Source: Amycolatopsis sp. GM8
GTDB taxonomy: Bacteria; Actinomycetota; Actinomycetes; Mycobacteriales; Pseudonocardiaceae
Direction: 5' to 3'
Assembly (NCBI RefSeq): GCF_021653975.1
Contig: NZ_JAJKFK010000004.1
Coordinates: 246,936 to 310,935, forward strand
Length of the DNA: 64,000 nt
Made by a program: the position numbers and the translations under genes. Positions 8,094 through 15,894 of this stretch are shown piece after piece. Within the stretch, counting starts at the first letter, position 1; each line of letters opens with the position of its first letter. The notes under the pieces were generated by a model. It saw nothing but the letters and a program-made list of their open reading frames with translations, ran no database searches and was not told the origin of the DNA.

Positions 8094-9857
8094 ATGACGG
8101 TCGCCATTTCCGGCGCGGACAGACCTGACATCGCGCCGGAAAAACCGGACGAAAGAAAGCCGCGAGCGAAATGGCGCGCCAGCCTGCCCGCCTGGCTTTC
8201 GGTGGCCGGTGGGACGGCACTGATCGCCTTGCACGCCATACGTTACGGCGGGTGGATGGTGGACGACGCCGCCATCACGTTCGCCTATTCCCGTAGCGTG
8301 TCCGAAGGGCTCGGCCCGGTGGTGCAGGCAGGCGCGGCTCCGGTGGAAGGCTATTCCGACCCGACCTGGCTGGTTCTGCTGGCGGCCGGACGGCTGCTCG
8401 GGCTGTTCGATCACGGCACTGTTTTCGGCCTATCCGATTACATCGTCTTTCCCAAAGCGCTCGCGTTACTGTGCTGTGCCGGAATTCTCGTGGCCGGTCA
8501 CCTGGCCGCGCGCCGGGTGACGAAGTGCGCCTGGATAGTGACGTCGCTGTTCGGGGTCACGCTGGCAGCCATTCCGTCCTTCGTGATCTGGTGCTTTTCC
8601 GGGCTGGAGAACTCCCTATACGCGCTGGTGGTCGTCGTATTGGCGGTGCTGTTGTTCCGCGCCGTGCTGGACCACCGCTTGTTGTCGGCACGGATCGCAT
8701 TGGCGGCCGGCGGGCTCGCCGCTTTCGCCGCACTCACACGGCCAGAAGGTCTCAGCTACGGCGCCGCGTATCCGGTGGTCGTCCTGATCTGGCTACGCAG
8801 CACCAGTATCCGTCAGGGCCTGCGTCAGATCGGGCTTTCCGTCGGTGCTTTCGTGCTTCTGACCGGCGCGTATTTCTGCTGGCGATATGTCGAATTCGGC
8901 CGCCTGCTGTCGAACCCGACGGTCGCCAAGGGACAGGACGCTCCCGGAATCGAGGCCCTGACCCGGATCGGTGACCTGGTCAGCTACGCCGGTGCGCTCG
9001 CCGTGCTCGTGCTCGCCGCAGTCGTCGGGCTGGCGCTGACCAGGACGGTCCACTGGCGACGGGGACTCGTCGCGCTACTGGTACCTCTTGCTATAGCACT
9101 GGCCGATTACGCGGTGCTGAGACCCGACTGGATGGGGGTCTATCGCTTCGCGACCCCGGTCTGGGCACTGGGCGCGCTGATCAGCACACTCGCCGCGGTC
9201 GAAGTGGCGCGCCAGGCCCGTCCCCGCACCCGTGCACTGCTCGCCGCGGCATTGGCCGTCGCGGTGGTCCCGTCAGCCGTGTCGTTCGTGAATCAATCCG
9301 AGCAGTTCCGAGCGGCCCCGACCTTCCCGGCCTGTGCCGTCGCCGACCGGTCCGGGAGAATCTTCAATGCCTACGCCGACCTGGCCGGCGTCCGTCAAGG
9401 TTCCCTGCTACTGGCCGACCTCGGCGGATCCTCGATGACCAGCCGGCTGCACCTGATCGATCTGGGTGGGCTCGGCGACTCCAAGATCGCCGACTACATC
9501 CACAACGGCGACGCGGCAGGGCTGCGCGACTACGTGTTCGACGAAGTCAAACCGACCTTCATCACCACTCACACGCACGGGAGCGGCTTCCATCGAATAC
9601 CGGTCGATCCGCGCCTGGCCCGGGACTACGACCAGATTTTCGACTCGCCGGACGGGGAGGGTTTCCCCGGCGGTGACTGGGTTCGCAAGGACGCGGTAGC
9701 CACCCCGGCCGTCCTCGCCGAACTCCGCGCCTACGCGCAACAGAACACGGCGCGGGTCGACCGTGCGATGAACATGACGAGCCTCACCGCGCCGGGCTGG
9801 ACGAACAACTGTGGTCCCACCCTCCGTCCAGGCCAAACCCGCCTCAGCCTCGGCTGA
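8094..9857 (+). CDS. GT-C family membrane glycosyltransferase, arabinosyl/mannosyl type
   Basis: The 587-residue protein has about eleven spans followed by a soluble C-terminal domain of roughly 190 residues. Near residue 50 it carries WMVDDAAITFAYSRSVSEG and then VEGYSDPTWLVLL. The DD...F.YsRn..eG...EGYt/s..W signature is characteristic of polyprenyl-phosphate-dependent enzymes, including the terminal arabinosyltransferase AftB. A cell-envelope glycan is the likely acceptor. Specificity cannot be read from the sequence. It is probably co-transcribed with the preceding GT-C gene. Confidence 0.75.
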   Translation: MTVAISGADRPDIAPEKPDERKPRAKWRASLPAWLSVAGGTALIALHAIRYGGWMVDDAAITFAYSRSVSEGLGPVVQAGAAPVEGYSDPTWLVLLAAGRLLGLFDHGTVFGLSDYIVFPKALALLCCAGILVAGHLAARRVTKCAWIVTSLFGVTLAAIPSFVIWCFSGLENSLYALVVVVLAVLLFRAVLDHRLLSARIALAAGGLAAFAALTRPEGLSYGAAYPVVVLIWLRSTSIRQGLRQIGLSVGAFVLLTGAYFCWRYVEFGRLLSNPTVAKGQDAPGIEALTRIGDLVSYAGALAVLVLAAVVGLALTRTVHWRRGLVALLVPLAIALADYAVLRPDWMGVYRFATPVWALGALISTLAAVEVARQARPRTRALLAAALAVAVVPSAVSFVNQSEQFRAAPTFPACAVADRSGRIFNAYADLAGVRQGSLLLADLGGSSMTSRLHLIDLGGLGDSKIADYIHNGDAAGLRDYVFDEVKPTFITTHTHGSGFHRIPVDPRLARDYDQIFDSPDGEGFPGGDWVRKDAVATPAVLAELRAYAQQNTARVDRAMNMTSLTAPGWTNNCGPTLRPGQTRLSLG

Positions 9858-9885
9858 CCACCGTCATCACCCGAATTTCGGCATA

Positions 9886-10272
9886 TCAGCCGCGCACCTT
9901 TGACTCGCATTGGGCGGCTGTGACGTTGTCGATGTTGTCCTCGACCCAGGTCCGCAGTTGGCGGAGCGGGACGGCCGCACTGCGACCGAGAGTCGTCAGC
10001 GCGTACTCCACGTGCAGCGGCACCGCCGGATAGACGGTCCGGACCACGAGGTCGGACTCCTCGAGACGGCGCAGGGTCTGAGTGAGCACTTTGGGGCTGA
10101 CGCGCTGCAGGCGACGCTGGAGTTCGCCGAATCGCAGCGGGCCATCCTCCAGCGCGCCGATGGCCAGCGCGGACCACTTGTTGGCGAGCAGGTCGAGCAT
10201 GGCCCGGCAGGGACACTGAGCCGCGTACACGTCGTGGTCGCTGTGCACACCGGTCTGACAGCGCGTCGTCAT
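9886..10272 (-). CDS. HxlR family transcriptional regulator
   Basis: The 128-residue protein starting MTTRCQTGVHSDH has the HxlR winged helix-turn-helix. CPCRAMLDLLANKWSALAI leads into GPLRFGELQRRLQRVSPKVL and LRRLEESDLVVRTVY. The N-terminal Cys cluster (about residues 5-22) is compatible with redox or electrophile sensing as in YodB/QorR-type HxlR proteins. The frame stays open upstream, but this ATG has GAGAGG nine bases before it. It is divergent from a quinone-oxidoreductase gene and has a perfect palindrome in the shared promoter region. Confidence 0.9.
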   Translation of the reverse strand: MTTRCQTGVHSDHDVYAAQCPCRAMLDLLANKWSALAIGALEDGPLRFGELQRRLQRVSPKVLTQTLRRLEESDLVVRTVYPAVPLHVEYALTTLGRSAAVPLRQLRTWVEDNIDNVTAAQCESKVRG

Positions 10273-10291
10273 GAAGCACCTCTCAACTGCA

Positions 10292-10310
10292 TACTTCCCA
10301 AAGGGAAGTA
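10292..10310. promoter_or_regulatory. perfect palindromic operator for the HxlR regulator
   Basis: TACTTCCC-AAA-GGGAAGTA is a 19-base perfect palindrome, 20 bases upstream of the HxlR start and about 100 bases before the divergent oxidoreductase. Its position and symmetry suit a dimeric HxlR repressor that controls both genes. Confidence 0.75.
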
Positions 10311-10411
10311 GTGATCCTTGCGGGTAACTATATCTTGCTGGATATCGTCGGCTGGTACCGCGAAGGCCACCCGAACGGCCTTTCATCACCTTTCCCCGTA
10401 GGAGTACAAGC

Positions 10412-11383
10412 ATGTCCGCGTCCTCGATGCGCGCTGTGGTCCAGCACGAGCTCGGTGGTTCAGAAGTACTGCGGGTCGAGCAGATCGCGCGACCTGAACC
10501 GCTGCCGACCGAGATCTTGGTGCGAGTGCGCGCTGCTGGCGTCAACCCCGTGGACTGGAAGACCCGTGCCGGCAACGGTATGGCCGGCGTGCTGGGCGAA
10601 CCGCCGTTCGTCCTGGGCTGGGACGTCTCCGGTGTGGTGGAACAGGTCGGCTTCGGGGTGACCACCGTCAAGCCCGGCGACGAGGTCTACGGCATGCCGT
10701 GGTTCCCCCGCGCGGCGGGCGGTTACGCCGAGTACGTCACCGCGCCGTCCCGGCAGTTCGCCCGCAAGCCGGCGACCATCAGCCACGAACAGGCCGCCGC
10801 CGTGCCGTTGGCCGCGCTCACCGCGTGGCAGGCGCTGGTCGATACCGCCGATGTCCAGCGCGGGCAGCGTGTGTTGATCCACGCGGCCGCCGGCGGCGTC
10901 GGGCACTTCGCCGTCCAGTTCGCCAAGCACCTCGGCGCCCACGTCATCGGCACCGCCAGCAGCCGCCACCACGACTGGCTGACCAAACTGGGCGCGGACG
11001 CGCTCGTCGACTACACCGCCGTGCGCTTCGAGGACGCCGTGCGGGACGTCGACGTGGTCATCGACCTGGTCGGCGATGCGCACGACGACACCAGCACCCG
11101 GTCGCTGAACGTGTTGCGCCCCAACGGTCTGCTCGTGGCGATCCCCGCTGGTGTCTCCGCCGAGCTGGCCGCCGCGGCCGAGGCCAAGGGGCTGCGGGTC
11201 AGCGCGTTCCTGGTCGAGCCGGACGGAACGGCCCTGACCCGGATCGCCGGCCTCATCGACGCGGGCGAGGTGTCCGTTGAGGTTGAGGCGGCCTTTCCGC
11301 TGGAGCAGGCCGCCGCAGCCCACACCCGGGGCGAGAGCGACCGCACTCGGGGCAAGCTCGTTCTGACGATGGGGGAGAACTGA
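10412..11383 (+). CDS. NADPH:quinone oxidoreductase-type medium-chain dehydrogenase
   Basis: The 323-residue protein is a zinc-independent MDR enzyme. The N-terminal GroES-like domain contains AAGVNPVDWKTRAG (about 45-58), and the Rossmann domain has AAAGGVG (about 155-161). There are no structural-zinc cysteines. Such enzymes reduce quinones or reactive enones with NADPH. Together with the divergent HxlR gene and the palindrome, this looks like a quinone or electrophile stress unit. The ribosome site is GTAGGAG, eight to ten bases before the ATG. Confidence 0.85.
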   Translation: MSASSMRAVVQHELGGSEVLRVEQIARPEPLPTEILVRVRAAGVNPVDWKTRAGNGMAGVLGEPPFVLGWDVSGVVEQVGFGVTTVKPGDEVYGMPWFPRAAGGYAEYVTAPSRQFARKPATISHEQAAAVPLAALTAWQALVDTADVQRGQRVLIHAAAGGVGHFAVQFAKHLGAHVIGTASSRHHDWLTKLGADALVDYTAVRFEDAVRDVDVVIDLVGDAHDDTSTRSLNVLRPNGLLVAIPAGVSAELAAAAEAKGLRVSAFLVEPDGTALTRIAGLIDAGEVSVEVEAAFPLEQAAAAHTRGESDRTRGKLVLTMGEN

Positions 11384-11384
11384 G

Positions 11385-11573
11385 ATGTTCTACGAGATTC
11401 GCCGGTACCAGACTCGGCCCGGCCGCCGCGCCGAGTGGGTGCGCTACATGGAAGGGACCGTTATCCCGTTCATGGAGTCTCAGGGCATGTCCGTCACCGC
11501 GTCATTCGTCGACGAGGTTGCGCTGACCGCTGGACGCACCATCATGATCACGACGAAGTCCCTCGTTCTGTGA
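11385..11573 (+). pseudogene. truncated NIPSNAP-family protein
   Basis: The 62-residue frame begins MFYEIRRYQTRPGRRAEWV and reads through the first half of a NIPSNAP ferredoxin-like domain (VIPFMESQGMSV, TASFVD). Family members are usually about 100-120 residues. Here the frame diverges after roughly residue 50 and stops, so the second half is gone. It follows the oxidoreductase by one base and was presumably the second gene of that HxlR-controlled unit. Confidence 0.6.
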
Positions 11574-11697
11574 CGGATTGTTTTGAAGTCGCCGATCACG
11601 GCCCGCGCTTCGAGTTCGTTGGCCCAGGCGTCGCGGTTCAGGCACTCGCGGTTTCGTTCTAGACTCCCGAGACCGAGTGACAGAGAGGCATGGCGCC

Positions 11698-12261
11698 ATG
11701 CGGAAGCTGGTCTACGGCATGAACCTGTCCCTGGACGGCTACATCGCCGCGCCGGGCGACGACATCGGCTGGAGCGAGCCGAACGACGAGCTGTTTCAGT
11801 GGTGGCTCGACCAGGAGCGAGCGATTGGTCTGTTTCTGTATGGGCGAAAGCTGTGGGAGACCATGAGCTCCTACTGGCCGACCGGCGATCAGCAGCCAGG
11901 CGCCACCCCGGCGCAGGTCGAGTTCGCACGGAACTGGCGGGATACGCCGAAAGTGGTGTTCTCTTCGACGGTCGACAAGGTCGATTGGAACACCCGTGTG
12001 GTCACCGGTGACGCGGTCGAGGAGATCACCCGGCTCAAGGCCGAGGACGGCGAGCCGATGAGGGTTGGTGGCGCAACGCTCGCCGGCGCGGCCATGCGGG
12101 CCGGGCTGGTCGACGAGTACGAGATCGTGACCCATCCGGTGCTGGTGGGCGGCGGCACACCGTTCTTCACCGCGGTGGACAGTTGGGTGAACCTGAACCT
12201 GGTGGAGACACGGACGTTTCCCGGCGGCGTGGTGCTGACCAGGTACGAGACGCGGCGGTGA
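11698..12261 (+). CDS. dihydrofolate reductase family protein (RibD C-terminal-like)
   Basis: The 187-residue protein starts MRKLVYGMNLSLDGYIAAP, the typical strand-loop of stand-alone DHFR/RibD-like reductases. It also has GRKLWETMSSYWP and the nucleotide-binding MRVGGATLAGAAMRAGL. These proteins bind NADPH, but their substrates are mostly unknown. AGAGG sits nine bases before this ATG, which favours it over an in-frame start seven codons upstream. The gene ends about 80 bases before the first att-like site of the island. Confidence 0.8.
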   Translation: MRKLVYGMNLSLDGYIAAPGDDIGWSEPNDELFQWWLDQERAIGLFLYGRKLWETMSSYWPTGDQQPGATPAQVEFARNWRDTPKVVFSSTVDKVDWNTRVVTGDAVEEITRLKAEDGEPMRVGGATLAGAAMRAGLVDEYEIVTHPVLVGGGTPFFTAVDSWVNLNLVETRTFPGGVVLTRYETRR

Positions 12262-12270
12262 GCGCGATGT

Positions 12271-12343
12271 CCCCGATAGTCGGGCCGCTCGACCGTGCCG
12301 AGGTGTACGCCATTCTCGACCCCGCCCGTAGGTTTGGTTGTCG
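12271..12343 (+). pseudogene. scrap of a serine-recombinase C-terminus
   Basis: The frame here reads LDRAEVYAILDPA. This matches DAEVYAMIDSLG in the recombinase remnant at about 18.9 kb and DAELYARIDPLG at about 21.5 kb. The following coiled segment is missing and an att-like sequence begins directly after. It is only about 25 codons long. Confidence 0.35.
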
Positions 12344-12370
12344 GTGTCCGAGAGTTGCACACTAACCACA
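12344..12370. repeat. att-like site, left copy
   Basis: GTGTCCGAG is followed by AGTTGCACACTAACCACA. The same core occurs at 19058-19088 and 21637-21656. Only the right arm (CACTAACCACA) of the flanking inverted repeat is present here, as expected of a hybrid junction made by integration. Confidence 0.55.
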
Positions 12371-12946
12371 AGCTTCTGCCGCCTGGTTGAGCGTCGTGTT
12401 CGGCGGACGGCTTGAGTGCGAGTTCGGGCCCCATGAGATTCCGACAGCTATCACACCAATTTGTCCTGCCCGATGGACTCCTGATCCGAGCCGACTTACC
12501 GCTAGCGGGCCAGTTGAATCGGATGCTGGAACGCCACCCCGAGACGACGGTCGCGTGGTGCCATACAGCTGCTTCGCGGCGCGTGGAGCCGCAGCGACAG
12601 CACGAGGTGCAGGCCGGGTTACGGGGACGCAACCCTGCCTGCACGCGGACACCTCCTGGCAGCTGCTGGATCTCGCACTGGAGGACAGCGGTGCACCCGG
12701 GCCGACATGGGCTTCCTGATCGAGCACATCCCAGACTGCTTCGTACTAGGGACCGATCTGGTGGGCAGGTCGGAGACCTGGCTCGAGCGGGTCAAGCCTT
12801 TGCGGCGATTGCTGGATGGGCTGTCGAAAGGCGGCGCGAGAGGCCGCAGCGGCGAGAACGTCCGGCGGTTGTGGTGGGAAGGTAGCGGAACGCGAAGTTC
12901 GTGCACGAGAATCGAACTCCAGTCAGTTGGCGAGATGGGGACGTGG
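12371..12946. other. 575-base stretch, no supportable gene
   Basis: Several frames are open on the plus strand but none has a recognisable domain. The longest (from 12707) merges in frame with the Pepco-like gene, yet its first 80 residues lack conservation-like features and a ribosome site. I read this as island flank or degraded sequence containing the promoter of the conflict module. Confidence 0.35.
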
Positions 12947-13270
12947 ATGTCGGACTCAGTGGATGAGCTTCCGTTCTTGGTGACGATCGACGACGAAGCC
13001 GACGTGAACGGTGGGGAAAAGGGAATCTTCCGGCGGAACCAGGAGGAATTCGCCGTGCGGAAGGTGCCCGTCGACGTGTTGAAAAAGAATGTCCAACAGG
13101 TAGTCGAGGGTTTGCGTGAAGTCCTCGAAGGAGTCGTTGAGGGGGCTGGCGTCCTTCCGCTGAAAACCGCCCAGGTAGCGTTCGAGGTCACCGCGACCGG
13201 CGGCATCACGCTCGTGGGTACGGCGCAAGTCTCAGGCAAGGGAGCCATCACATTGACCTTCGGTCAATGA
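12947..13270 (+). CDS. Pepco-domain-like small protein of an NTP-dependent conflict system
   Basis: From the ATG at 12947 the product is 107 residues: an acidic N-terminus (LPFLVTIDDEADVNGGEKG), an amphipathic helix (LKKNVQQVVEGLREVLEG) and a C-terminal strand region with AFEVTATGGITLVGTAQVS and GAITLTFG. This is the pattern of the small Pepco/trypsin-co-occurring domains found next to peptidase or caspase effectors in actinobacterial conflict systems; I recall the family and could not search it. The stop overlaps the caspase gene start (ATGA), implying coupled translation and a shared complex. The start is uncertain, with ATG 12935 as an alternative. Confidence 0.65.
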   Translation: MSDSVDELPFLVTIDDEADVNGGEKGIFRRNQEEFAVRKVPVDVLKKNVQQVVEGLREVLEGVVEGAGVLPLKTAQVAFEVTATGGITLVGTAQVSGKGAITLTFGQ

Positions 13271-15894
13271 ACCGGTCGCCGTTTCGGGCGCTGTTGATCG
13301 GTGTCCCGCACTACCGGGACGAATCGATCGCCGATCTTCCGTTCGTCGATGACGACCTGGACGAACTGGCGCACGCCCTGGAGGAGGCCGGGTACGAGGT
13401 CGACCTCAACGCCCCCGACGAAACTGATCTCTCGCTCCTTCAGTACCGCGTCGAGAAGTTCGTCGAAAACGCCGCTCCCGGTCAGACGTTGTTGATCTAT
13501 CTCAGCGGTCACGGCATCCATCAACAGGGAATGGACTACCTGGTGCCTGCCGGCGCGATGACCGACGCGCACGACTTCGCCGGGATGTGCCTGCCGATCG
13601 ACTTCGACAAGTATGTCGAGAACAGCGCGGCCTCCTCTGTCGTGACATTCGTCGACGCCTGCCGGGAAGGCATCACCACCCCAGCGAAGAGCGTAGCCGT
13701 CCAGGGCTGGACCAAGCGGCAGGTGGCGCACGTGGCAGCGCAGCGCATCGCCTACCTGTATGCCTGCTCGCCGGGTGAGCGAGCCGGCTACAGCAGTGAT
13801 GGCTTCAGCGTCCTGTCGAGGGCATTGAGCACCGTGCTCCAGCAGCGGCTCCGGACCGGGAGCCTCGCCGACGTGATGCCGGCGCTGCAGCGGGAGGTCG
13901 ACTCGCTGACGCGTGAGCAGCAGCTGCGGCGACAGAACCTGCGGTTGCTGACCGAGGTAGACCGTGACGAGCTAGTGCTGGTTCCGGCCCCGGCCCGGCA
14001 TCCCGCCGGTCATGGACACGAATGGTCTGCGCTCGCCCGCGAACACACTGCCTGGACACTGGTTGCGGACCGGCCGGGGGTGGAGGAGCTGCGGGACGCA
14101 ACCGTGGACCTGGTGGAGCAGCTCGCCGCGCGCATCCCGGACATGTCGGAGGATCCCTGGTACGAACATGGATTCGCCGCGAGGACCACGGTGCGGACCC
14201 AATGGCTGGTCAGCAAGGTACTCGACCCGGCCACGGTCGGTCTGAGAGCCGCGGAAGCGGCGCTGCTGGTGGCTCTCCCGTTCCTGCACGAGTACTACTG
14301 GTTGACGGTTGCCGCGGGCGCCTGGACCGCGGTGCGCGATGGGGAGGGGTCGCAGGCGGAGCAGTTCTCCCGTTTCGTGGCGGGCCATCCGCGGCTCCAC
14401 CGGCGGCTGGAGTCGGGCGACGGAGCCGAGGAGATCCGCTGGTGGCTCTTTCACCGGTGGCTGGTGACCCGGCCGGATTCCCACCTGGGGCACGAAGATC
14501 TGCTGAGCTTTGAGCTCAATGGCCTGGCCGCCGAGGTGTTCGATCCCAGGCATCTCGCCGCGCTCGTCTGCTCGGTGCGCATGGATACGACGGTCCTCGT
14601 GTCCTCGGACCGGGAGAACAGCTTGTGTGAGCGCAGGCTCGTCGCCAGCTCCCTCGATCTGGAACAGGAGGTGCGTGAGCGCCTGATCGCACTGGTGATC
14701 GCCACAGCCTACCGGTTCGCCATCGCCCCGGCGAGCCTGCCCGACGTTGTCGCGGACCATCTGGGAATCGTCCATTCGATCGATCTGCCGGCCCTGCACG
14801 CCACCGTCGCCGCCGCAACCTGGGAGAAACGTGGCAGAAGCCGGGTATTGAAGGCACGTTGCCAGCACCAGGCGGTCGGACAGGCGCTGACGGAGCACGC
14901 GAGCTCGGTCGACGAGTTCCTCGGGCAGGTCGATGCACTCGCCGACCGGTACGAGGCGCTGAAGCCGCTGGCCGGCCTGCCCACAGGGGCGAACGCGGAT
15001 CTCGTCCGGGGCGCACCCGGTGCCTACGACGGGGCGTTCCGTTTCCGACTGGCGGACGACCGCGTGCAAGAATTGCTGACCGGCGAGCAGTTGTACGGCG
15101 ACGCGACCCTGGCGGTCAGAGAGCTCTACCAGAACGCCCTCGACGCGTGCCGGTATCGGCGTGCCCGGCTTGCTTTCCTCCGGTCGACGGGAGCCGCTCC
15201 GCAGCCCTGGAAGGGCCGGATCTCGTTCCGGCAGGGAGTAGACGAACAGGGACGCCCCTACCTGGACTGCGTCGACAACGGTATCGGGATGGGCCTCCGG
15301 GAACTGGTCGACGTGTTCTCGTACGCGGGCGTGCGGTTCCACGACCTGCCCGAGTACATCGAGGAACACGCGCAGTGGCGGGAAGCGGGGATCGAACTGT
15401 TTCCGAACAGCAGGTTCGGGATCGGCGTGCTGAGTTATTTCATGCTGGCCGACGAGATCAGCATTTCAACGTGCCGGCTCGATCGGAAGGGCAGGCCGGG
15501 GCGGCGGCTCAGCGTGAGCATCGCCGGGCCCGGGACGCTTTTCAAAGTGCAGGACCAAGGGCGGGGCGAGGAAGCGGGGACTCGGGTCCGGTTGCACCTG
15601 CGGATGGGAGTAGGACAATTCTCGTGCGCGGATGTTCTGCGGAGAATCCTGTGGATCAGTGATTTCGACGTCGAAGCGCGAGGCGTCACCGGTGAACTGG
15701 GCTACGGGGCTGGAGACCTTTCGGATGATGCGCCGATAGGGGCGAATGACCCGCTCGCCCCGACGCCCAGCGACTGGTCAAGCGGGTGGTGCCGACCAGC
15801 GACCCGGCGATCTGGTGGTGCGACGGCAAAGGTGGCCTGCTCGCGGACGGAATCTGGGCAGGGAGTGCGCTCCACGGTGTCGTGGTCGATCTGA
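13267..15894 (+). CDS. caspase-like peptidase fused to an HSP90-type ATPase, first part (frameshifted)
   Basis: Residues 1-240 form a caspase-like (metacaspase) domain. The catalytic His82 is in YLSGHGIH and Cys132 in FVDACREG. A long helical region follows (about 260-590), resembling the inactive-HD linker of conflict effectors. Then comes a GHKL/HSP90 ATPase with the N-box ELYQNALDACRYR (619 on), VDNGIGMG (669 on) and FGIGVLSYF (about 717 on). After about residue 831 (near 15757) the frame reads nonsense for some 45 codons, while the true continuation lies in the -1 frame. The likely job is ATP-dependent sensing that triggers proteolysis and abortive infection or suicide. Whether the split gene still works is open. 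Confidence 0.85.
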   Translation: MNRSPFRALLIGVPHYRDESIADLPFVDDDLDELAHALEEAGYEVDLNAPDETDLSLLQYRVEKFVENAAPGQTLLIYLSGHGIHQQGMDYLVPAGAMTDAHDFAGMCLPIDFDKYVENSAASSVVTFVDACREGITTPAKSVAVQGWTKRQVAHVAAQRIAYLYACSPGERAGYSSDGFSVLSRALSTVLQQRLRTGSLADVMPALQREVDSLTREQQLRRQNLRLLTEVDRDELVLVPAPARHPAGHGHEWSALAREHTAWTLVADRPGVEELRDATVDLVEQLAARIPDMSEDPWYEHGFAARTTVRTQWLVSKVLDPATVGLRAAEAALLVALPFLHEYYWLTVAAGAWTAVRDGEGSQAEQFSRFVAGHPRLHRRLESGDGAEEIRWWLFHRWLVTRPDSHLGHEDLLSFELNGLAAEVFDPRHLAALVCSVRMDTTVLVSSDRENSLCERRLVASSLDLEQEVRERLIALVIATAYRFAIAPASLPDVVADHLGIVHSIDLPALHATVAAATWEKRGRSRVLKARCQHQAVGQALTEHASSVDEFLGQVDALADRYEALKPLAGLPTGANADLVRGAPGAYDGAFRFRLADDRVQELLTGEQLYGDATLAVRELYQNALDACRYRRARLAFLRSTGAAPQPWKGRISFRQGVDEQGRPYLDCVDNGIGMGLRELVDVFSYAGVRFHDLPEYIEEHAQWREAGIELFPNSRFGIGVLSYFMLADEISISTCRLDRKGRPGRRLSVSIAGPGTLFKVQDQGRGEEAGTRVRLHLRMGVGQFSCADVLRRILWISDFDVEARGVTGELGYGAGDLSDDAPIGANDPLAPTPSDWSSGWCRPATRRSGGATAKVACSRTESGQGVRSTVSWSI

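Noticed and set aside
12707-12946. N-terminal extension of the Pepco-like protein
   Set aside because: The extra 80 residues lack a ribosome site and protein-like pattern, while the 107-residue form fits the family's size.
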